From an uncultured Shinella sp. (GTDB lineage Bacteria > Pseudomonadota > Alphaproteobacteria > Rhizobiales > Rhizobiaceae), in NCBI RefSeq assembly GCF_946479415.1, contig NZ_CAMLFY010000020.1:1-46808 (forward strand): a DNA stretch of 46,808 nucleotides, written 5' to 3'. Positions 42,220 to 46,808 of the stretch are shown here, in pieces (position 1 is the stretch's first letter; each line of letters begins with the position of its first letter). A program made the position numbers and the translations under genes. The notes beneath the pieces are model-generated. The model searched no databases. It had not been told where the DNA came from and saw nothing but the letters and a program-made list of their open reading frames with translations.

Positions 42220-42793
42220 CGTGGCCCAGCTCCTTGAGGTCCTGGTACCGGTCGCCGATGCGGTGATGCGGGCGGCCGCCGATAGAAGCGCCAAGCGCGA
42301 TGACGATCTCATCGGCCGCCGGCGCATCCGGGATCGCGCATTGAATGGTGAGATAGTGCGAACGGCGGCCTTCGTCATTCTTATCCATCAGCGGGATCAT
42401 GATGGGTGCATTCGCCGGGCCGCGCGTATTGCAGAAGGCGAGATAGGACTTGGCGCCAACGGCACTGCGGTAGTGGTTGCCGAAGCGCAGCGTGTGAATG
42501 AGCGCCGAGGCATGCTCCACTTCACCGTCGAGACCCACCACGGCCGACTTGCCATAGGCTTCGACAGCCTCACCGGAGCCTGCTTCGTCAAGGATCATCT
42601 TTGTCAGGAGTTCACCGAGGATGGGGGCGACGGCATGGATTTCCGGCTTCAGGTCCTCAACGAAGCCGCGACCGGCCCAAGGGTTCTTCACGACCGCCAT
42701 TGCGGCGATCAGCTTGAGCGGCCTGGCCGCTTCCTTGCCGCCCTCCACGAACGTCGTTTCCACATGCAGCAGCGTTTTCCGGACCAGCGTCAC
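42194..42793 (-). CDS. Amino-acid-synthesis family protein (PF06684/DUF1185)
   Basis: 199 aa from GTG 42793, with AGGAGG 8 nt upstream. Recognised from 'KLIAAMAVVKNPWAGRGFVEDLKPE', 'AVVGLDGEVEHASALIHTLRFGNHYR', 'FCNTRGPANAPIMIPLMDKNDEG' and 'ADEIVIALGASIGGRPHHRIGDRYQD', the conserved blocks of PF06684. As I recall, the first structures of this family were described as a variant of the Bacillus chorismate mutase fold, the fold class that also holds RidA/RutC-like proteins. Function is not established. First gene of the 11-gene operon, which suggests a role in the pathway itself. Confidence 0.85.
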   Translation of the reverse strand: MTLVRKTLLHVETTFVEGGKEAARPLKLIAAMAVVKNPWAGRGFVEDLKPEIHAVAPILGELLTKMILDEAGSGEAVEAYGKSAVVGLDGEVEHASALIHTLRFGNHYRSAVGAKSYLAFCNTRGPANAPIMIPLMDKNDEGRRSHYLTIQCAIPDAPAADEIVIALGASIGGRPHHRIGDRYQDLKELGHDVANPAAV

Positions 42794-42823
42794 CGAGGCA
42801 TCCTCCTGTCTTTCATCTGCTCA

Positions 42824-42854
42824 TATCTTGGTATACCATCTGACAAAGTGTCAA
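42824..42854 (-). promoter_or_regulatory. Operon promoter with overlapping palindromic GntR-type operators
   Basis: On the minus strand a perfect TTGACA (42854-42849) is followed after about 19 nt by AAGATA (42829-42824), a plausible -35/-10 pair for the catabolic operon. The perfect palindrome TGGTATACCA (42829-42838) lies between them, and TGACA-AAG-TGTCA (42841-42853) overlaps the -35 box. The adjacent divergent FCD-GntR protein is the obvious candidate repressor, since GntR/FCD sites are often short TGGTATACCA-like palindromes. Confidence 0.6.
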
Positions 42855-42893
42855 GCCATTGTGTGTAAGTTTTTTTGCGGCTATGAAGACGAC

Positions 42894-43574
42894 ATGACAA
42901 AGAACCCGGAAAACCTTGCGGCCCTCCGCATCGAAACCCCGCCCGCAACACTTCGGGAAATCGCGCTTGACCGGATGCGCCGCGCCATTATCGGCGGCCT
43001 CTTCGAGCCCGGCGAGCGCCTGGTGGAACGAACGCTGTGCGACCAGCTCGGCGTCTCCCGGTCCGTCATAAGGGAGGTCATCCGCCATCTCGAGGCCGAG
43101 GGCCTCGTCGAGATGCTGGCAAAACAAGGCCCGATCGTCGCAACGCTCAACTGGGACGACGCCCGACAGATCTATGAGATCCGTGCGGCGCTGGAATCGA
43201 CGGCCGTTGCGGATTGCGCAAGGGTTGCCGGGCCGGAGGTCAAGGCGGAACTGCGCAAGGCGATGAGCGAGCTGGAGCGGACATCGAAGCAGAACTCTCC
43301 CGTCGGCGTGCTGGATGCGACCACCGAGTTCTACAAGATCGTCTTCGAGGCCGGCGGCAACAACATTGCCTGGGAAATCGTCAGCCGGCTGAACAGCCGC
43401 ATCTCGCGCCTGCGCGTCATGACGCTATCGACATCGAACCGCATGGCATCGGGGCCGTCACAGATCAGGGAAATTTTCGCAGCGATCGACGCCAACAAAC
43501 CGGATGCAGCCGCAGCAGCCTGCCGTGCCCATGTCGGAGCGGCGGCGGAAATCGCAAAGACGATCCTTGCCTGA
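42894..43574 (+). CDS. GntR-family regulator with FCD ligand domain; likely repressor of the catabolic operon
   Basis: 226 aa from ATG 42894; the open frame extends upstream to 42621 but crosses the divergent gene. The winged-helix N-terminus 'ALDRMRRAIIGGLFEPGERLVERTLCDQLGVSRSVIREVIRHLEAEGLVE' is classical. The C-terminal FCD domain is helical with 'IYEIRAALESTAVADCAR'. Two metal-ligand positions seem changed: 'TTEFYK' where D-x3-H is usual, and 'SQIREIF' where E-H is usual, while a last His in 'CRAHVG' remains. Its effector may therefore bind without metal. Divergent from the 11-gene operon across the palindromic operators. Confidence 0.9.
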   Translation: MTKNPENLAALRIETPPATLREIALDRMRRAIIGGLFEPGERLVERTLCDQLGVSRSVIREVIRHLEAEGLVEMLAKQGPIVATLNWDDARQIYEIRAALESTAVADCARVAGPEVKAELRKAMSELERTSKQNSPVGVLDATTEFYKIVFEAGGNNIAWEIVSRLNSRISRLRVMTLSTSNRMASGPSQIREIFAAIDANKPDAAAAACRAHVGAAAEIAKTILA

Positions 43575-43586
43575 TCCTCAAAATGA

Positions 43587-43619
43587 AAACGCGACCGTCG
43601 AAATTCGACGGTCGCGTTT
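43587..43619. terminator. Strong bidirectional terminator between gntR and mcp
   Basis: A near-perfect 16-bp stem with a single central base: AAACGCGACCGTCGAA (43587-43602) and TTCGACGGTCGCGTTT (43604-43619). It is flanked by A-rich DNA on the left, giving TTTTCATTTT on the minus strand, and ends in TTTC on the plus strand. It sits in the 59-bp gap between converging genes, so it should stop both transcripts. Confidence 0.85.
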
Positions 43620-43633
43620 CAATGCATCGATGA

Positions 43634-45841
43634 TCAGGCTGCTGCACGGACCCCGCGGTTCACACCGGTCGCCGTGCCCAGCTCGAACTGGTTCAGCAAC
43701 TGGTTCAGCGCCTGGACTTCCATTGCCAGCGTGTGGCTTGCGGCCGTGGTTTCCTCGACCATGGCAGCGTTCTTCTGCGTGTCCTGGTCCATCTGGTTCA
43801 CCGCCGTGTTGATCTGCTGCAGACCCGAGGACTGTTCCTGCGCGGATTCGACGATCGCGCTGACATGCTGATTGATTTCCTGCACTTCCGCCACGATGAC
43901 ATCAAGCGCCTTGCCGGTGTTACCCACCAGTTGAACCCCTTCCTCGACCTGCTGGTTCGATGTCGTGATAAGGGCCTTGATCTCCTTGGCGGCATTGGCC
44001 GAACGCTGGGCGAGCTCACGCACCTCCTGCGCAACAACCGCAAAACCCTTGCCGGCTTCACCCGCACGCGCCGCTTCCACGCCGGCATTCAGGGCGAGAA
44101 GATTGGTCTGGAAAGCAATCTCGTCGATCACGCCGATGATGTTGGAGATCTGACCGGAGGAGTGCTCGATGCGCTCCATGGCGATCACCGCCTGACGCAC
44201 GACTTCCCCGGAGCGCTCGGCACCCACGCGGGTGCGGGCAACGAGCTGACCGGCCTCATGCGCCCGCTTTGCGGCATCCTTCACCGTGGTGGTGATCTCC
44301 TCGAGGGCAGCCGCGGTCTCCTCGACGGCTGCTGCCTGTTGCTCGGTACGGCGTGCCAGATCGTCCGCCGCCGACCGGATCTCGTTGGCGCCGGCGTCAA
44401 TGCCGCGGGCATTGTCCGATACGCGCACCAACGCGTCCTGCAGCTTCTCGGCGGAACTGTTGAAGTCGTTGCGCACACCGTCTAGCTGCGCAACGAAGGA
44501 CTGCTGGATGCGGCAGGAAACATCACCATCCGCCAGCCTCGCCAATGCGTGGGCAAGACTGTCGACGGCGAACTTGATATCGGCCGCCTCCTTGGCTGCG
44601 CTGCGGTCTCGGGCGATGCGCTCGTCTTCGCTAAGACTGCGATTCGCTTCCGCTTCCTGCTCAAGCCGCGCCTTTTCCCGGTTGTTTTCCAGCAGCACTT
44701 CCAGTGAACGAGCAAGATCGCCGATCTCGTCCTTGACCTGACTATCCTTCAGGGTGACCTGAAGTTCCCCCTGCGCAATCCGCGCCGTCTCGCCGATGAC
44801 GTTCGAGATACGCCCGATGAAGCGACGCGCAATCAGCCAGCCGGCCAGCGCGAGCAACATCGCGGCCACCACGATGGTTACCGTCGCGTCCCGCATCATC
44901 GCATTCATCTGTGCGAAAACCGTGCTCTTCGGCACCGAGACGATCGCATACCACGTCATGTCCGGGGTCAGAGCGACCGGCGATGCAATCGCAAAATGGA
45001 CGGAGCCGTCCTGCGCGATGATTTCCTTCTCGATACCAGGGTTCGCAATCAACTCGTCCCAGCCGGCCGTTTCCGCGCCGCCATCGGCGAGACCCTTGCC
45101 GATCAGTGCTGCATTCGGATGACCGATGATCTTGCCTGCACCGGTCACGAGGCTGATGAAGCCCGTGTCCATCGGATGAATCGTTGCGAGCGCCTTGCTC
45201 GTCTCCTGCAGCGAAAGGTCCAGACCCGCGACACCGACCGTCTTGCCATCGATGACGACGGGTTTGGCAACCGAGGTAATCAGGACATCCTTGCCGTCAA
45301 TGGCGTAGGGATAGGGCTCGATAACAACGGTTTTCTGCAGCGTGAAGGGGAGTTGGTAGTAGTCGCCTGGTCCGGCGGTCGCGTAATCGGTCAACGCGGT
45401 ATTGCTGATCTTCCCGTCGCCGCCCCGTACCCAATAGGGCACATAGCGGCCGGTCGCATCATAACCCGTCTTGTTGACGAAATCGGCATCCTTGCCGTCA
45501 AAGGCATTCGGCTCCCAGCCCGTCCAGAGGGCAAGTATATCCGGATTGCTTTCCAGCATATGCCGGATGACCTGATCGGCCTTGCTGCGATCGACATCAC
45601 CTGCCTGCTTCATGGTCTCCAGCACCGAGCCTAGTCCATTGATGATATGAACGGTTCCGCCGATTTTCTTTTCCGCCGTCAATGCTTCGGCCTGCGCAAT
45701 CTGGCGCATGTGCCCCAGGCTGCTGCTCCTCGCATCCTCGTAGGCTCGATAAAACAGAACGGACGATGCCGCTATCGTTGCAGCAATACCACAAAATGCA
45801 ACCGCAAATATATTTCGCCCGGTCGTCGATTTAAACAGCAT
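43634..45841 (-). CDS. Methyl-accepting chemotaxis protein with dCache-type sensor
   Basis: 735 aa from ATG 45841 with GAGGG 5 nt upstream. TM1 is at about 11-32 ('IFAVAFCGIAATIAASSVLFY'-like). The periplasmic dCache sensor spans about 35-330 ('YDATGRYVPYWVRG', 'GDYYQLPFTLQKTVVIEPYPY', 'VGVAGLDLSLQETS'). TM2 is near 340-360 ('VTIVVAAMLLALAGWLIAR'), followed by a HAMP domain and a second HAMP-like segment. The signalling domain has the hairpin tip 'IDEIAFQTNLLALNAGVEAARAGEAGKGFAVVAQEVR'. No C-terminal CheR/CheB pentapeptide is present. Ligand unknown; its place beside the catabolic operon makes that operon's substrate a candidate. Confidence 0.92.
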   Translation of the reverse strand: MLFKSTTGRNIFAVAFCGIAATIAASSVLFYRAYEDARSSSLGHMRQIAQAEALTAEKKIGGTVHIINGLGSVLETMKQAGDVDRSKADQVIRHMLESNPDILALWTGWEPNAFDGKDADFVNKTGYDATGRYVPYWVRGGDGKISNTALTDYATAGPGDYYQLPFTLQKTVVIEPYPYAIDGKDVLITSVAKPVVIDGKTVGVAGLDLSLQETSKALATIHPMDTGFISLVTGAGKIIGHPNAALIGKGLADGGAETAGWDELIANPGIEKEIIAQDGSVHFAIASPVALTPDMTWYAIVSVPKSTVFAQMNAMMRDATVTIVVAAMLLALAGWLIARRFIGRISNVIGETARIAQGELQVTLKDSQVKDEIGDLARSLEVLLENNREKARLEQEAEANRSLSEDERIARDRSAAKEAADIKFAVDSLAHALARLADGDVSCRIQQSFVAQLDGVRNDFNSSAEKLQDALVRVSDNARGIDAGANEIRSAADDLARRTEQQAAAVEETAAALEEITTTVKDAAKRAHEAGQLVARTRVGAERSGEVVRQAVIAMERIEHSSGQISNIIGVIDEIAFQTNLLALNAGVEAARAGEAGKGFAVVAQEVRELAQRSANAAKEIKALITTSNQQVEEGVQLVGNTGKALDVIVAEVQEINQHVSAIVESAQEQSSGLQQINTAVNQMDQDTQKNAAMVEETTAASHTLAMEVQALNQLLNQFELGTATGVNRGVRAAA

Positions 45842-46083
45842 TTCACCCTCTTTGCTTTCATTTACTTCGCATCGGCCCACCCAGAACCCGACACGAACAG
45901 CTATCCCAAGCAAAAGAGTAAAATTTTATCTTTAATAAATTGCCCTACGGGTTTTTCCGACGCTACTGAGCAGAGCGATACCAACCTCGCCAGCTCTCAT
46001 GGGGTGTTTCGGCGGCGCTTCAGCGGCCGTTACAATGCAGCCGACGTCCCGCATCTTCAGAAGACACAGATACGTGCAGTCGC
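45842..46083. promoter_or_regulatory. Upstream region of the chemotaxis gene
   Basis: A 242-bp gap holding the mcp promoter and the 3' end of the right-edge GntR gene. It includes an AT-rich stretch at about 45915-45945. No clear terminator hairpin or sigma-factor consensus was recognised. Confidence 0.3.
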
Positions 46084-46797
46084 CTAGACGCCGAGAGAAA
46101 TCGCCATCCCCTCTGGCGTGGCATACATTGCCATGTTCCGGCGCGACAGATCCAGGTGTGCGCGAACCAACACTTCCGCGCGATCGGCATCGTGGTTTGC
46201 GATCGCGTCGATTATCTCGTCATGCTGCCGGGATGCCTCGTGAAGTTCATCCAGCATGCGTGCATTGCTTGGCTTGTAGAAAATCTTCCCGATGCGGGCA
46301 TGATCGATCAACAGCCGACGCAGGCTGGGCAGAACATATGTATTGTTTGCAATCTCGCCGATGCGAAGATGAAACCTGTCATTGTGGAAGACGCGGCCAT
46401 CGACATCATTCTGATGAACGGCATCACGGAAGCTATCCTGGATTTCCCTCAACCCTGCAATGTCAGCTTTCGAGGCGTGCTCGGCCGCCAATCGCGTGGC
46501 CGCGACATAGATCATCGGCGCTATCAGGAAGAAATCGCGCAGAGACTGATAACTCATCGATGCAACGCGTGCCGGACGATTTGCCTCCAGCTCGATGAAG
46601 CCCTCGCCCGCCAATTGCCGCATCGCTTCCCGCACGGGAGGACGAGACAAGCCGAACTCTTCGCTGAGGGCGACTTCGTCGAGAACAGATCCTGGGGCGA
46701 TCTGCATCGTCAGAATGCGCTGGCGTAAAGTGCTGCTGAGGATCGTCTTTCGATCCGGCCCGGCACTCGGCTCACCAACGGACTGATTGTCTGCCAT
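46084..46797 (-). CDS. GntR-family regulator with FCD domain
   Basis: 237 aa. ATG 46797 is preceded by GAGGAGA, visible at the window edge. HTH 'TLRQRILTMQIAPGSVLDEVALSEEFGLSRPPVREAMRQLAGEGFIELEANR', then FCD helices 'FFLIAPMIYVAATRLAAEHA', 'FHNDRFHLRIGEIANN' with a metal-binding His, and 'HDEIIDAIANHDADRAEVLVRAHLDLSR' with two further His positions, so the metal site looks more complete than in the regulator at 42894. Its target is probably the gene or operon to the right of the window, which is not seen. Confidence 0.88.
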   Translation of the reverse strand: MADNQSVGEPSAGPDRKTILSSTLRQRILTMQIAPGSVLDEVALSEEFGLSRPPVREAMRQLAGEGFIELEANRPARVASMSYQSLRDFFLIAPMIYVAATRLAAEHASKADIAGLREIQDSFRDAVHQNDVDGRVFHNDRFHLRIGEIANNTYVLPSLRRLLIDHARIGKIFYKPSNARMLDELHEASRQHDEIIDAIANHDADRAEVLVRAHLDLSRRNMAMYATPEGMAISLGV

Positions 46798-46808
46798 ATC
46801 GTCTCCTC

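Noticed and set aside
32285..42793. A genuine Rut (pyrimidine) operon
   Set aside because: RutB isochorismatase-like amidohydrolase, RutC RidA protein, RutE nitroreductase and RutG permease are missing, and an ABC importer, NIPSNAP and SSADH are present instead.
1..46808. tRNA/rRNA genes, insertion sequences, attachment sites and CRISPR arrays
   Set aside because: None was seen when reading the window: no transposase or integrase motifs, no regularly spaced repeats and no tRNA-like cloverleaf segments in the gaps. This was by eye, without a search program.

Overview
The window is high-G+C, almost gene-solid DNA that looks like an alphaproteobacterium of the Rhizobiales (Rhizobium/Sinorhizobium/Shinella type). 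This is inferred from gene content: an ExoY-type sugar transferase with a split Wzz/BY-kinase pair, a RhtX-type siderophore permease, FCD-GntR regulators and a PotABCD-like ABC importer inside a catabolic operon. No tRNA, rRNA, insertion sequence, CRISPR array or replication origin was seen.

Region 1 (1-26723) is a large surface-polysaccharide (EPS/capsule or O-antigen-like) locus in many short, alternating transcription units. From the left edge a tight minus-strand operon (two DegT/DnrJ aminotransferases, an SDR epimerase/dehydratase, a Gfo/Idh/MocA dehydrogenase, two hexapeptide acyltransferases) builds an acylated amino sugar. Next come two GT4 and two GT2 glycosyltransferases, a Wzy-like polymerase and a secreted beta-helix protein. 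A three-gene plus-strand unit encodes an unassigned alpha-helical-repeat protein, a WecG/TagA-family transferase and a WecC-like dehydrogenase. A convergent minus unit encodes a WecB-like epimerase, a BY-kinase and a Wzz-domain co-polymerase. Then follow a third GT2, an ExoY/WcaJ-type initiating transferase, a LuxR-type regulator with a degenerate receiver domain, a 0.9-kb gene-free regulatory interval (AT-rich in its left half) and the dTDP-L-rhamnose operon rfbCBDA. Together these would make and polymerise a repeat unit containing rhamnose, probably ManNAcA and a further N-acylated amino sugar. No Wzx flippase or Wza export protein is in the window.

Region 2 (26730-32245) is an uptake module: an AraC/YbtA-like regulator divergent from a translationally coupled RhtX/YbtX-like MFS permease and a FyuA-like TonB-dependent receptor, followed by an FAD monooxygenase-like protein. 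There are no siderophore synthesis genes, so use of a foreign siderophore is likely.

Region 3 (32285-43574) is the most interesting part: an 11-gene, 10.5-kb minus-strand operon. It encodes a PF06684 'amino acid synthesis' protein, an alpha/beta hydrolase, a flavin reductase fused to a degenerate Nudix-like domain, a luciferase-like monooxygenase, an aldehyde dehydrogenase, a NIPSNAP protein, a complete ABC importer and a succinate-semialdehyde dehydrogenase. It is divergent from a GntR/FCD regulator, with palindromic operators over a TTGACA-type promoter. The content suggests import and oxidative opening of a nitrogen-containing (possibly heterocyclic) compound, with carbon leaving as succinate. 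It resembles the Rut and pyridine (Pyr) pathways in enzyme classes but not in composition.

Region 4 (43587-46808) holds a dCache-type methyl-accepting chemotaxis protein, separated from the gntR gene by a strong bidirectional terminator, and a second GntR/FCD regulator at the right edge.
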